A DNA stretch of 64,000 nt from Arthrobacter sp. NicSoilB4 (GTDB taxonomy: Bacteria; Actinomycetota; Actinomycetes; Actinomycetales; Micrococcaceae). The DNA lies in contig NZ_AP024653.1 of the NCBI RefSeq assembly GCF_019977335.1, forward strand, positions 2,418,001 through 2,482,000. Direction: 5' to 3'. Within the stretch, counting starts at the first letter, position 1. Every line of letters starts with the position of its first letter. Shown here piece by piece: positions 26,416-35,024 of this stretch. Under the pieces are notes generated by a model. It was not told the origin of the DNA. It saw only the letters and a program-made list of their open reading frames with translations, and searched no databases. Made by a program: the position numbers and the translations under genes.

Positions 26416-26788
26416 GGACATGCCCTCCCCTGCCCGTGACCGATGGACATAAGGCCACCATGCCCGCCCCTGGCCGCGAAAAGTGGACATGCTCCCCACC
26501 CCCGTCCGCGAAAGGTGGACATGTTCCCCTCTACCGGCAGCTCAAGCCGTGCTCGGACGGGACATGCCCTCCCCTGCCCGTGACCGATGGACATATGGTC
26601 ACCATGCCCATCCCTGGCCGCGAAAAGTGGACATGCTCCCCGGTCCCGTCGGCGAGCAGTGGACATGTCCTCCGCCTACCTGGTCACGCGCTGACCCACT
26701 CGCCCGGCATGGTGGACATGCCCTCCCGAGACCTGCACGAATGGACATAAAGTCACCATGCCCATTCGCTTACGTCAGCGCTGGACAT
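26416..26788 (+). repeat. GGACAT-box repeat array (11 boxes, about 2.5 higher-order units)
   Basis: GGACAT occurs at 26416, 26445, 26485, 26517, 26560, 26589, 26629, 26661, 26714, 26743 and 26783. Spacings are 29, 40, 32, 43, then 29, 40, 32, 53, then 29, 40. This gives units of 144 and 154 bp plus a partial third. In each unit box 1 reads GGACATGCCC, box 2 GGACATA with ATGCCC starting 15 bases after box 2 begins, and the last box GGACATGT. The two full units are nearly identical around boxes 1-3. The array lies between the VOC gene and the 145-residue gene. Outside it, 26325-26415 and 26789-26875 show nothing recognisable. Confidence 0.9.
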
Positions 26789-26875
26789 GTCCCCTGGACC
26801 GAACCCACCCGGCAGGCAGGGAGGCAGTGGCAGGGGCCAGCCGTGCGGGCGGCGGCGCCGGCGCCGGGCGTGCCC

Positions 26876-27751
26876 CTAGCGGACCGCGACTCGGATCCGG
26901 TTGCGCCAGGGATCCTCGAAGCGCAGCTCGGCTCCGGTGTGGTGGGACTGGACACCGGCAGCCTTGAGGCGGTCGGCAAGGGCGCCGACGTCGTCGCCCG
27001 CCGGCACTTCGATCAGCACCTCGCCGAGGCCCAGGGTGTCGCGGCGGGGGCCCGCGCCGCGGCTGTTCCAGACGTTCATGGCCATGTGGTGGTGGTAGCC
27101 GCCCGCAGAGACAAAGAGCGCCTGGCCGTGCCAGCCGGCGGTCTTTTCGAAGCCGAGCGTTCCCACATAGAAGTCCTGGGCGGACTGGACGTCGCCGACC
27201 TGCAGGTGGACGTGCCCGACGCCGGCATCCGCCTCGCGCTGGCCGGCGAGCGAGGCCTCGGTGAGGTGCTGCTCGAGGTAGCGCTGCGGAGGAAGAGCGA
27301 GGCTGTCCATCACGACGTTCTTGCCATCCCAGGACCAGGCGTCGCGGGGCCGGTCCCAGTAGAGCTCGATGCCGTTGCCTTCGGGGTCGTTGAAGTAGAA
27401 GGCCTCACTGACTAGGTGGTCGGCGCTGCCGGTGAAGGACTGCGGCTCGTACTGGGCGGCGGACGCCACGGTGGCGGCGAGGGCCGGCTGGTCGTCGAAC
27501 AGCAGGGCGGTGTGGAAGAGGCCGGCCTCGCCGCGGGACGGCAGGTTCAGCCCGGGGGCCGGTGCCAGGTGGACCAGCGGCTTCCGCTTGCGTCCGAGGT
27601 AGAGCCCGCCGTCCTGCTCGGCCACGACGTCGAGGCCAAGGGCGCGCTGGTAGTAGTCGGTCATCACCTTCATGTCGCCGACCTTGAGCATCACGGTGCC
27701 CATGGTGAGTTCAGCGGGAAGGAGGTCCTGGGTGCTGGCTTCTGCGGTCAT
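26876..27751 (-). CDS. VOC-family ring-cleaving dioxygenase/glyoxalase-like protein (two-domain)
   Basis: A 291-residue protein with two vicinal-oxygen-chelate modules (about 12-130 and 170-285). Metal-ligand positions are suggested by H in GTVMLKVGD-type strands, HTALLF, NGIELYWDRP (Glu), VGHVHLQVGD (His) and VLIEVP. It resembles CatE-type catechol-2,3-dioxygenase homologues that detoxify quinones. ATG 27751 has GGAG upstream. A perfect 12-bp palindrome at 27814-27825 lies in the promoter, indicating MarR-type control. Substrate is unknown. Confidence 0.87.
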   Translation of the reverse strand: MTAEASTQDLLPAELTMGTVMLKVGDMKVMTDYYQRALGLDVVAEQDGGLYLGRKRKPLVHLAPAPGLNLPSRGEAGLFHTALLFDDQPALAATVASAAQYEPQSFTGSADHLVSEAFYFNDPEGNGIELYWDRPRDAWSWDGKNVVMDSLALPPQRYLEQHLTEASLAGQREADAGVGHVHLQVGDVQSAQDFYVGTLGFEKTAGWHGQALFVSAGGYHHHMAMNVWNSRGAGPRRDTLGLGEVLIEVPAGDDVGALADRLKAAGVQSHHTGAELRFEDPWRNRIRVAVR

Positions 27752-27813
27752 TTCATCGCTCCGATGCGTCGGCGGCCACCGTCCGTCGATGACCCTTCAT
27801 AGATATAAATTAC

Positions 27814-27825
27814 TTGAAGCTTCAA
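27814..27825. promoter_or_regulatory. MarR-type operator upstream of the VOC gene
   Basis: TTGAAGCTTCAA is a perfect palindrome inside an A+T-rich patch whose flanks are also nearly symmetrical (AAATTAC on one side, TTTATT on the other). It lies 63 bases upstream of the VOC start. The form is typical of MarR/DUF24 regulator sites near dioxygenase-like genes. No such regulator is encoded in this window, so it would act in trans. Confidence 0.6.
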
Positions 27826-27852
27826 TTTATTCCTAATGGAGCGGGCAGGTTC

Positions 27853-28935
27853 CTAGCGGACCACTTCTCCGCGCAGCACGATGTTCTTGAGCTCCTGCAG
27901 GGTCGCCAGGTTCCTGCGCGGGTCCTCGACGCAGACCACGACGTCCGCGCTGGCACCGCCGGTGATGCCGTCCGCTCCCAGCCAGTCCCGCGCAGCCCAG
28001 GCGCCGGCGTCGAGCGCTGCCGCGGCCGGGAGTCCGGCGGCGTGCAGCGCCTGGAGCTCGTCAACGATCCGCCCGTGTTTGATGACGCTGCCGGCGTCCG
28101 TTCCGGCGTAGATGGTGACGCCGGCTTCGTACGCCTCAAGGACGCGTTCTGCCCGGCGCTCCCAGAGCGAGCGCATGTGCGCGGCATAGCGCGGGAACTT
28201 CCCCTCTGCCTGCGCGGCGATGTCCGGGAAAGTGGCGATGTTGATCAGGGTCGGGACGATCGGCACGCCCTGCTCGACGAACCGCGGGATGTGCCGGGGA
28301 AGCAGCCCGGTTCCGTGTTCGATGCAGTCGATCCCGGCGTCGAGCATGTCATCGAGCGTGTCCTCGGCGAAGCAATGCGCCGTGACGCGGGCACCCTCAT
28401 CGTGGGCCGCCTCGACTGCGTCCTTCAGCGTCCGGGCCGGGAAGCTGGCGGCCAGGTCACCGGCGTCCCGGTCGATCCAGTCCCCCACGAGCTTGACCCA
28501 CCCGTCCCCGGCGCGGGCCTGCTTGCGCACTGCCTCCACCAGGTCCAACGGCTCAACCTCGACGGCGAAGTCCCGGAGGTACCGCCGTGTCCTCGCGATG
28601 TGGCGGCCGGCGCGGATGAGCCGCGGCAGGTCGGCGCGCTGCTGGATCCAGCGGGTGTTGTGCACTGCGCCGGCGTCGCGGACAAGCAGGGTTCCGGCGT
28701 CGCGGTCGGCCAGGGCCTGCCGCTCCGCAACGTCATCCGGGACGTCCCCGCCCGGGCCAAGACCGATGTGGCAGTGCGCGTCGACCAGTCCGGGGATGAC
28801 CCAGCCGTCCAACACCAGGTCCGGAGCGGCGGAGGGCCGATGGAACGTGAGGAGACCGTCGACGGACCACAGGCCGTGATGCTCCGTGCCGGGTCCGGTG
28901 AGGACGGTGCCGCTGAATTCGATGGTGCGGGTCAT
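27853..28935 (-). CDS. Amidohydrolase family protein (imidazolonepropionase/prolidase-like)
   Basis: A 360-residue metal-dependent hydrolase of the urease superfamily. The metal motif HxH is in GLVDAHCHIGLG. Further ligands are suggested by TAHCFAED, CIEHGTGLL and the Asp in YAGTDAGS. An N-terminal beta-sandwich precedes the barrel. Related enzymes hydrolyse N-acylated or cyclic amides and dipeptides, and the substrate is not evident. ATG 28935 is the start. It lies between the VOC and alpha/beta-hydrolase genes, all on one strand, with gaps near 100 bases that suggest separate promoters. Confidence 0.87.
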   Translation of the reverse strand: MTRTIEFSGTVLTGPGTEHHGLWSVDGLLTFHRPSAAPDLVLDGWVIPGLVDAHCHIGLGPGGDVPDDVAERQALADRDAGTLLVRDAGAVHNTRWIQQRADLPRLIRAGRHIARTRRYLRDFAVEVEPLDLVEAVRKQARAGDGWVKLVGDWIDRDAGDLAASFPARTLKDAVEAAHDEGARVTAHCFAEDTLDDMLDAGIDCIEHGTGLLPRHIPRFVEQGVPIVPTLINIATFPDIAAQAEGKFPRYAAHMRSLWERRAERVLEAYEAGVTIYAGTDAGSVIKHGRIVDELQALHAAGLPAAAALDAGAWAARDWLGADGITGGASADVVVCVEDPRRNLATLQELKNIVLRGEVVR

Positions 28936-29039
28936 GGCTTAAAGCCTAAGCTCCATGCCGGGAACGCCCGGGGCCCAGCTCCGCATCGGGCAAACGGTCG
29001 GCCTCCGCCTCGAGGAGCGGACGGCAGCCGCCGCACCGT

Positions 29040-29789
29040 TCAGGACGCCTGGGCGTGCTGCTGCCGGCCGACGTCGGCGATGAACGTCCGGATGACCCGG
29101 TTGCCTTCCGCTGAATCCTGGGGCCGGTGCCCGCCTGCCGCGATGCGGTGCAGGGCGCCGGTCTCGCGCAGGTAGCCCGCGATCTCCTCGTAGAGCGGTT
29201 CCCAGCCTCCGGTCAGGACCAGCGTGGGGACGCCGGGGACGATCTGCAGCGGGGCTTCCCACGGCGGGGCTTGCAGGCGCAGGCGACGCGCCTCCCGCTG
29301 GTCTTCCGGGCGCGGGGCGCCGAGGGTCGCTTGGGCGGGTGTGTGGGCGGCGAACACCCGGCGGACGAATTCGCGGTGGAAATCCTCGTCGCTGAGGTGG
29401 TGGCGGACCTCAAAGAGCGGCTGCATCAGGGCGCGGTGCGCCGCCGAGGCAGGCAGCTCCGCGGTGAGCGAGAGGCAGGCCGGTTCCACGAGGGTCAGCG
29501 ACTGCACCAGATCGGGGCGCTCGACGGCGGCCATCATCGCCGCGATGGCCCCTTGCGAATGGGCCACGACGTGGCCGCCGGCCGCGCCGCGGCCGTCGTC
29601 AGCCAGGGCGCCGAGGACGATGCCGGCGTCGGCGGCAAAGTCGGTTTCCAGCGGTTCCTCGACGGGGTCAAAGCCGTGGCGGCGCAGGAACAGCGCATCG
29701 TAGTTCAGCGCCATTCCGTGCTGTTTCGGCCACGCAGCAGCGCCGAAGCTGCCCGCCCCGTGGACGAAAACTACGCGCTGCTTGAACAT
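29040..29789 (-). CDS. Alpha/beta-hydrolase fold protein
   Basis: A 249-residue hydrolase. The oxyanion region is FVHGAGSFG. The nucleophile elbow is AHSQGA, with Ala where the first Gly of GxSxG normally sits. The acid is likely in LVLTGGWEPLYEE and the catalytic His in AGGHRPQDS. A cap region lies between about 130 and 185. The reaction is unknown. It ends ahead of the amidohydrolase and follows ffh in the same direction. Confidence 0.85.
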   Translation of the reverse strand: MFKQRVVFVHGAGSFGAAAWPKQHGMALNYDALFLRRHGFDPVEEPLETDFAADAGIVLGALADDGRGAAGGHVVAHSQGAIAAMMAAVERPDLVQSLTLVEPACLSLTAELPASAAHRALMQPLFEVRHHLSDEDFHREFVRRVFAAHTPAQATLGAPRPEDQREARRLRLQAPPWEAPLQIVPGVPTLVLTGGWEPLYEEIAGYLRETGALHRIAAGGHRPQDSAEGNRVIRTFIADVGRQQHAQAS

Positions 29790-29848
29790 GGTCTAACCCT
29801 ATGGCACCGGCCCCACAATGGGGCCGCCGACATCTCGGCCGGACGGGG

Positions 29849-31435
29849 CTATTTGCCGCCGCCGAGGAACTTGTCGAAGCCCTTGGGCAGGTTCAGCTGG
29901 GAGGGGTCGAAATCCCCGCCCTGCTGGCCGAACGCGGCCCCGGTCGGAAGGGCCTTGGCGCCTGCGGCCCGCCGCGCCTCGGCGTCCTTGAGCTCCTGTG
30001 CGGCCTTGGCCGGGTTGCCGGAGCGGGCCTTCTTCTTCGGCGCGGCCTTGGCGCCCTTGCGGGCCCCGCCGCCGCCCATGCCTGGCATCCCCGGCATTCC
30101 GGGCATGCCGCCGCCGGCCGCCATCTTCTTCATCATCTTCTGGGCCTGGGCAAAGCGCTCCAGCAGGCCGTTGACCTCGGAGACGTGCACGCCGGAGCCG
30201 CGGGCAATACGGGCCCGGCGGGAACCGTTGATGATCTTGGGCGCGACGCGTTCGTGCGGCGTCATGGAACGCACGATCGCCTCGACCCGGTCGATCTCGC
30301 GTTCGTCGAACTGCTCGAGCTGCTGCCGGATGTTCTGCGCCCCGGGCATCATCATGAGCATTTTCTTCATGGAGCCCATGTTGCGGATCTGCTGCATCTG
30401 GGCCAGGAAGTCGTCCAGGGTGAAGTCTTCCTGGTCGGCGAATTTCTTCGCCATCCGGGCAGCCTCGTCCTTGTCCCAGTTCTTCTCGGCCTGCTCGATC
30501 AGGGTGAGCACGTCACCGAGGTCGAGGATGCGTGAGGCCATGCGGTCCGGGTGGAAGAGCTCGAAGTCGTCCAGGCCCTCGCCGGTGGACGCGAACATCA
30601 CGGGCTTGCCGGTGATGGAGGAGACGGACAGCGCGGCACCGCCGCGCATGTCGCCGTCGAGCTTGGAGAGCACAATGCCGGTGAAGTTGACGCCCTCGTC
30701 GAAGGCCATGGCCGTGTTGACGGCGTCCTGGCCGATCATGGCGTCGACCACGAACAGCACTTCGTTCGGGACGATGGCGCGGCGGATCTGGCGCGCCTGC
30801 TCCATCATCTCGGCGTCGACGCCGGTCCGGCCGGCGGTGTCAACGATCACGACGTCGTGGAGGGTGCGGCGGGCTTCCTCGACGCCGGCGCGGGCGACGG
30901 CGACCGGATCGCCGGCCGGGTGGTCGAGTTCGGTCGAGGTGGCGCCCGGGTGCGGGGCGAAGACCGGCACGCCGGCACGCTGGCCGACGACCTGGAGCTG
31001 GGTCACCGCATTGGGACGCTGCAGATCGCAGGCCACCAGCATGGGGCTGTGGCCCTGCGCCTTGAGGTGCTTGGAGAGCTTCCCGGCCAGGGTGGTCTTA
31101 CCGGCACCCTGGAGGCCGGCGAGCATGATGATGGTGGGCCCGGTCTTCGCGAGGCGGATCCGGCGGGTCTCGCCTCCGAGGATCTCGACGAGCTCCTCGT
31201 TGACGATCTTCACGATCTGCTGGCCCGGGTTCAGCGCCGCGGAAACCTCGGCGCCGAGGGCACGCTCGCGCACACGTCCGGTGAACTCGCGGACCACGGG
31301 CACGGCGACGTCGGCGTCCAGGAGGGCCCGCCGGATTTCGCGGACCGTGGCGTCAACGTCCGCCTCGGTCAGGCGGCCCTTGCCACGGAGATTCTTGAAG
31401 GTTGCTGTCAACCGGTCAGAGAGTGAATTGAACAC
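29849..31435 (-). CDS. ffh: Signal recognition particle protein Ffh
   Basis: A 528-residue SRP54 GTPase that targets nascent membrane proteins to FtsY. The N domain (1-90), G domain with Walker A GLQGAGKT (107-114), DTAGR and TKLDGD-type motifs (SKLDGDMRGGAALS), and a Met-rich M domain are all present. The C-terminus has a Gly/Met/Pro repeat (MPGMPGMPGMGGGG) and a basic Ala-rich tail. The start is GTG 31435. Its receptor gene ftsY is in the same window at 36285. Confidence 0.96.
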   Translation of the reverse strand: MFNSLSDRLTATFKNLRGKGRLTEADVDATVREIRRALLDADVAVPVVREFTGRVRERALGAEVSAALNPGQQIVKIVNEELVEILGGETRRIRLAKTGPTIIMLAGLQGAGKTTLAGKLSKHLKAQGHSPMLVACDLQRPNAVTQLQVVGQRAGVPVFAPHPGATSTELDHPAGDPVAVARAGVEEARRTLHDVVIVDTAGRTGVDAEMMEQARQIRRAIVPNEVLFVVDAMIGQDAVNTAMAFDEGVNFTGIVLSKLDGDMRGGAALSVSSITGKPVMFASTGEGLDDFELFHPDRMASRILDLGDVLTLIEQAEKNWDKDEAARMAKKFADQEDFTLDDFLAQMQQIRNMGSMKKMLMMMPGAQNIRQQLEQFDEREIDRVEAIVRSMTPHERVAPKIINGSRRARIARGSGVHVSEVNGLLERFAQAQKMMKKMAAGGGMPGMPGMPGMGGGGARKGAKAAPKKKARSGNPAKAAQELKDAEARRAAGAKALPTGAAFGQQGGDFDPSQLNLPKGFDKFLGGGK

Positions 31436-31587
31436 GCGCCGTGCACTTCTTTCAGTGGATCTACGGATGGCGGCCGGTCCGGCACGCCAGCGTCGCGACT
31501 GAAGTTCGCCTGAACGAACCGCCTCGACAACGGGACTCGACTATCTAGGGTACCAAGACGGGCGTTCAAGATGGCATGCTGGCGTAG

Positions 31588-32982
31588 GTGACCAGCAAAA
31601 CAACTGTAAAAACCCTGCTCATCCTGGGCGCCTCGGGCGACCTCACCGGCAGGCTCCTGCTGCCGGGACTGGCCAGGCTCGTATCCCGGGGCCGCGCCGA
31701 CGGCCTGACACTGGTGGGTGCCGGCTCGGATGCCTGGACCCCGGACCAGTGGACGGAGCGCCTCGAAGCGTCCTTCGCCGACGCCCACTCCCAGGCCGAG
31801 GCCCCAGGCCGCCGGGAGCTGAAGCGGATCAGGGAAACCACCAGCTACCATCAGCTCGACGTCACCGCCGACGGCCAGCTGGCCGGCCTGCTGGCGCAGC
31901 TCGAGGGACCCGTGGCCATCTACTTCGCCCTGCCGCCGAGCGTCAGCCAGCTGGCCTGCGAGGCGCTGGCCCCCGGCCAGGTGCCCGCCGGGACGCGGCT
32001 GGTCATGGAGAAGCCCTTCGGATCCAGCGAAGAGTCCGCCCGCCACCTCAATGCAACCCTCGCCGCGCTGGTTCCGGAGGACCACATCCACCGGGTGGAC
32101 CATTTCCTGGGCAAGGCGACGGTGCTGAACATCCTGGGCCTGCGCTTCGCCAACACCTTCCTGGAGCCGGTGTGGAACCGCGAGCATATCGAAAAGGTCG
32201 AGATTGTCTTCGACGAAGACCTCGCACTGGAGGGGCGCGCCCGCTACTACGACGGCGCCGGCGCCCTGCGCGACATGATCCAGAGCCATCTCCTGCAGAT
32301 CATGGCGCTCCTGGCGGTCGAACCGCCGGCGTCGGTGGATGAGCGGGACCTCCGCGACGCCGTGGCCACTGTACTGCGCGCAAGCAGCATCAAGGCGCCC
32401 TATGCAAAGAGCACACGCCGCGCCCGGTACACCGCAGGATCCATCGGCGGCCGGGCGGTGCCGGACTATGCCAAAGAAGAAGGCGTCGACGCCGACCGGG
32501 GCACCGAGACGCTCGCCGAGGTCGAGGTGGAGATCGACAACTGGCGCTGGCAGGGCGTCCCGTTCATCCTGCGGTCCGGCAAGGCCCTGGGAAACAAACG
32601 CAAGGAGGCCGTGGTGACTTTCCGGCCGGTACCGCATTTGCCCAAGGGCTTCACCGGGGTGGACTCCCCAAACCAGCTGCGGATCGGTTTCGGGCCGGAC
32701 ACCCTGCAGTTCGACGTCGACGTGAACGGCCCCGGCGACATCCTCAGCCTGGACCGCGCCACCCTCAAGGCCGAGCTGAGCGCCTCGGCACTTCTGCCCT
32801 ACGGGGAGGTCCTGGAGGGCGTCCTGACCGGTGATCCCCTGCTCTCAGTCCGTGCCGACACCGCGGAAGACTGCTGGCGCATCCTGGAGCCCGTCCTCAA
32901 GGCCTGGGCGAGGGGCAGCGCGCCGCTGGAGGAGTACGCCGCCGGGAGTGACGGGCCGGAGGGTTGGCCGGACGCTGGGTGA
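31588..32982 (+). CDS. zwf: Glucose-6-phosphate dehydrogenase family protein
   Basis: A 464-residue enzyme of the first step of the oxidative pentose phosphate pathway. The NADP-binding GASGDLTGR (14-22) and the substrate-binding RVDHFLGK (about 169-176) are present. The DEDLALEGRARYYDGAGALRD region also fits. The start is GTG 31588 with a weak ribosome binding site. The gene stands alone, divergent from ffh, without tal, gnd or opcA. It may therefore be a second zwf paralogue. Activity is probable but coenzyme and substrate preference are not shown. Confidence 0.88.
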   Translation: MTSKTTVKTLLILGASGDLTGRLLLPGLARLVSRGRADGLTLVGAGSDAWTPDQWTERLEASFADAHSQAEAPGRRELKRIRETTSYHQLDVTADGQLAGLLAQLEGPVAIYFALPPSVSQLACEALAPGQVPAGTRLVMEKPFGSSEESARHLNATLAALVPEDHIHRVDHFLGKATVLNILGLRFANTFLEPVWNREHIEKVEIVFDEDLALEGRARYYDGAGALRDMIQSHLLQIMALLAVEPPASVDERDLRDAVATVLRASSIKAPYAKSTRRARYTAGSIGGRAVPDYAKEEGVDADRGTETLAEVEVEIDNWRWQGVPFILRSGKALGNKRKEAVVTFRPVPHLPKGFTGVDSPNQLRIGFGPDTLQFDVDVNGPGDILSLDRATLKAELSASALLPYGEVLEGVLTGDPLLSVRADTAEDCWRILEPVLKAWARGSAPLEEYAAGSDGPEGWPDAG

Positions 32983-32996
32983 AGCGGCCAGACGCA

Positions 32997-33033
32997 AAAG
33001 CAGGCCGGGTCCCTTTCCAGGGTCCCGGCCCGC
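32997..33033 (-). terminator. Terminator between convergent zwf and glnB
   Basis: Fifteen-base arms (33000-33014 and 33019-33033) pair at 13 positions around a short TTCC loop. On the minus strand CTTTT follows, favouring termination of glnB. It may also stop zwf transcripts. Confidence 0.6.
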
Positions 33034-33069
33034 TTCGCTGTTTGAAGCTTCGCCGTGTGCAGCTGCTGG

Positions 33070-33408
33070 CTAGATGGCAGCCGATCCGCGTTCACCGGTG
33101 CGGACCCGTACTGCCTCGAACACATCCATCGTCCAGACCTTGCCGTCTCCGGCGCGGCCGGTGTTGGAGCTGGCGATGATGACATCCAGGATGTCGTCCG
33201 CCTGTTCATCGGTGGCCAGGACCTCTACCCGGATCTTGGGGAGCAGGTCCACGTTGTACTCGGCGCCGCGGTACACCTCGGTGTAGCCCCGCTGCCGGCC
33301 GTAGCCGCTGGCCGCGCTGACCGTGAGGCCCTGCACGCCGTAGGCTTCGAGCCCTTCGCGGATGGTGTCGAGCTTTTCCGGCCGGACGATTGCTGTGATC
33401 AGTTTCAT
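33070..33408 (-). CDS. glnB: Nitrogen regulatory protein PII
   Basis: A 112-residue PII protein that senses 2-oxoglutarate and ATP/ADP and gates AmtB. The T-loop sequence GYTEVYRGAEY places Tyr51 at the modification site, adenylylated in actinobacteria. The ATP-binding TGRAGDGKVW is present. Its ATG overlaps the amtB stop by four bases. The glnD gene that usually follows in actinobacteria is absent here. Confidence 0.96.
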   Translation of the reverse strand: MKLITAIVRPEKLDTIREGLEAYGVQGLTVSAASGYGRQRGYTEVYRGAEYNVDLLPKIRVEVLATDEQADDILDVIIASSNTGRAGDGKVWTMDVFEAVRVRTGERGSAAI

Positions 33409-34766
33409 GCCTCCACACTTTCCTTGCCTGCGGTCTTCTTGCCATTGGACGACGCGTCCACCGTCTCGGCGGCCGGGGCCGTTGCCGCCTGGGCCTTGCC
33501 GGTGATGAGTTCGTGCAGCGGGGTGAAGCTGCCGCCGTGGCCGCCGACACCGAATTCGTAAGCCGTTTCGGCGTGCAGGCTGAGGTCCACGCCCACCACT
33601 TCCTGCTCCTGGGAAACCCGGAAGCCCATGGTCTTGTGGATGGCGTAGGCGATGATCGCGGTCATGATTGCGGAGTAGGCGATGGCGATACCGGCCGCTG
33701 CGAGCTGGGCCCAGAGCTGGGTGAGTCCGCCGCCGTAGAAGAGGCCGCCGCCGACGCCCTCAACCGGGAGGGCGATGAAGCCCAGTGCCACGGTGCCGAT
33801 GATGCCGGACACCAGGTGGACACCGACGACGTCGAGCGAATCGTCAAAGCCCCAGCGGAACTTGAGGCCGACGGCGAGGGCGGAAGCCGCACCGGCGACG
33901 AGGCCGAGGCACAGTGCGCCGACCGGGCTGACGTTGGCGCAGGCCGGGGTGATGGCAACGAGGCCGGCAACCACACCGGAGGCGGCGCCGAGCGAGGTCG
34001 GGTGACCGTCGCGGACGCGCTCCGTGATGAGCCAGCCGAGCATGGCTGCGGCGGGGGCTGCCAGGGTGTTGACCCAGATCAGGCCGCCCTGTTCCGCCGT
34101 CGTCGCTGCGCCGCCGTTGAAGCCGAACCAGCCGAACCACAGGATTGCTGCGCCGAGCATCACGAACGGGATGTTGTGCGGGCGGTGGTTGGGGTCCTTG
34201 CCGAAGCCCTTGCGGTTGCCGATGATCAGCACGAGGATCAGCGCGGCAACACCGGCGTTGATGTGGACCACCGTGCCGCCGGCGAAGTCAATCGCGGGGC
34301 CGAGGGCCTGGCCGATGGCGCCTTCCGGGCCGAACAGCCCGCCGCCCCAGACCATGTAGGCCAGCGGGCAGTACACCAGTGTGACCCAGACCGGGACGAA
34401 GACCGTCCAGGCGCCGAACTTGGCGCGGTCAGCGATCGCGCCGCTGATCAGTGCGACGGTGATGATGGCGAAGGTCGCTGCGTAGCCGACCTTGATCAGT
34501 CCGTCAGGAGTGTCGATGCCCTCCAGCCCGAAGGTGGCGAACGGGTTCCCGACCATCTGCATGAAGCCCTCGCCGGAGCTCATCGAGGCGCCCCAGAGCA
34601 CCCAGACCACACCGACCATGCCGATGGAGATGAAACTCATCATCATCATGTTCAGTGCAGCCTTGGCGCGCGTCATGCCGCCGTAGAAAAATGCGAGTCC
34701 TGGTGTCATGAACAGCACGAGTGCCGCCGCCACCATCAGCCATACGTGACCTGCGGTAAGTTCCAT
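33405..34766 (-). CDS. amtB: Ammonium transporter AmtB
   Basis: A 453-residue ammonium channel with about 11 membrane helices. The extracellular vestibule and pore motifs are seen in FMTPGLAFFYGGMTR, DFAGGTVVHINAG and the second pore His region VVGVHLVSG. The C-terminal tail of about 50 residues after the last helix contacts PII and ends in a disordered Ala/Thr-rich stretch. ATG 34766 has GGAGG upstream. Transcription with glnB is secured by the ATGA overlap. Possible GlnR boxes lie 128-196 bases upstream. Confidence 0.96.
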   Translation of the reverse strand: MELTAGHVWLMVAAALVLFMTPGLAFFYGGMTRAKAALNMMMMSFISIGMVGVVWVLWGASMSSGEGFMQMVGNPFATFGLEGIDTPDGLIKVGYAATFAIITVALISGAIADRAKFGAWTVFVPVWVTLVYCPLAYMVWGGGLFGPEGAIGQALGPAIDFAGGTVVHINAGVAALILVLIIGNRKGFGKDPNHRPHNIPFVMLGAAILWFGWFGFNGGAATTAEQGGLIWVNTLAAPAAAMLGWLITERVRDGHPTSLGAASGVVAGLVAITPACANVSPVGALCLGLVAGAASALAVGLKFRWGFDDSLDVVGVHLVSGIIGTVALGFIALPVEGVGGGLFYGGGLTQLWAQLAAAGIAIAYSAIMTAIIAYAIHKTMGFRVSQEQEVVGVDLSLHAETAYEFGVGGHGGSFTPLHELITGKAQAATAPAAETVDASSNGKKTAGKESVEA

Positions 34767-34893
34767 GGTGCACGTCCTCCCTTGCTTAGATGCGAATCTA
34801 TGGGTGTTCTTGCGGAGTTCTCCGCATGCCTCAACGCTGTTTGCGTTCTAAGAAGAGTTTGTCCGGGGCGTGTTTCACCGGGAGAGGATTTAG

Positions 34894-34962
34894 ATTGCCG
34901 GGTTGTTACAAGAACCTCCCGGAAGTAAATGGTGCAAATCCTTCTTGTTACGGTTATGTTTC
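34894..34962. promoter_or_regulatory. Two weak GlnR-box-like sites upstream of amtB
   Basis: On the minus strand, GTAAC-n6-GCAAT (34894-34909) and GAAAC-n6-GTAAC (34947-34962) each differ by one base from the actinobacterial GlnR pattern GTnAC-n6-GnAAC. amtB-glnB is a classic GlnR target. The match is imperfect and the sites could also serve the divergent MFS gene. Confidence 0.3.
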
Positions 34963-35024
34963 ATCCGTTCCAAAACCCCCACTCCCGCACTCCCGCACGC
35001 CAGCACCGCCAGGAAGCCACCACC

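Noticed and set aside
26416..26788. CRISPR array
   Set aside because: Repeated boxes are only 6-10 bases, spacings vary from 29 to 53 in a fixed order, whole units are repeated, and no cas genes are near.
29127..31502. 791-codon plus-strand frame opposite ffh and the alpha/beta-hydrolase gene
   Set aside because: It spans two well-supported minus-strand genes and the gap between them, with a Ser/Arg-rich product typical of high-G+C shadows.
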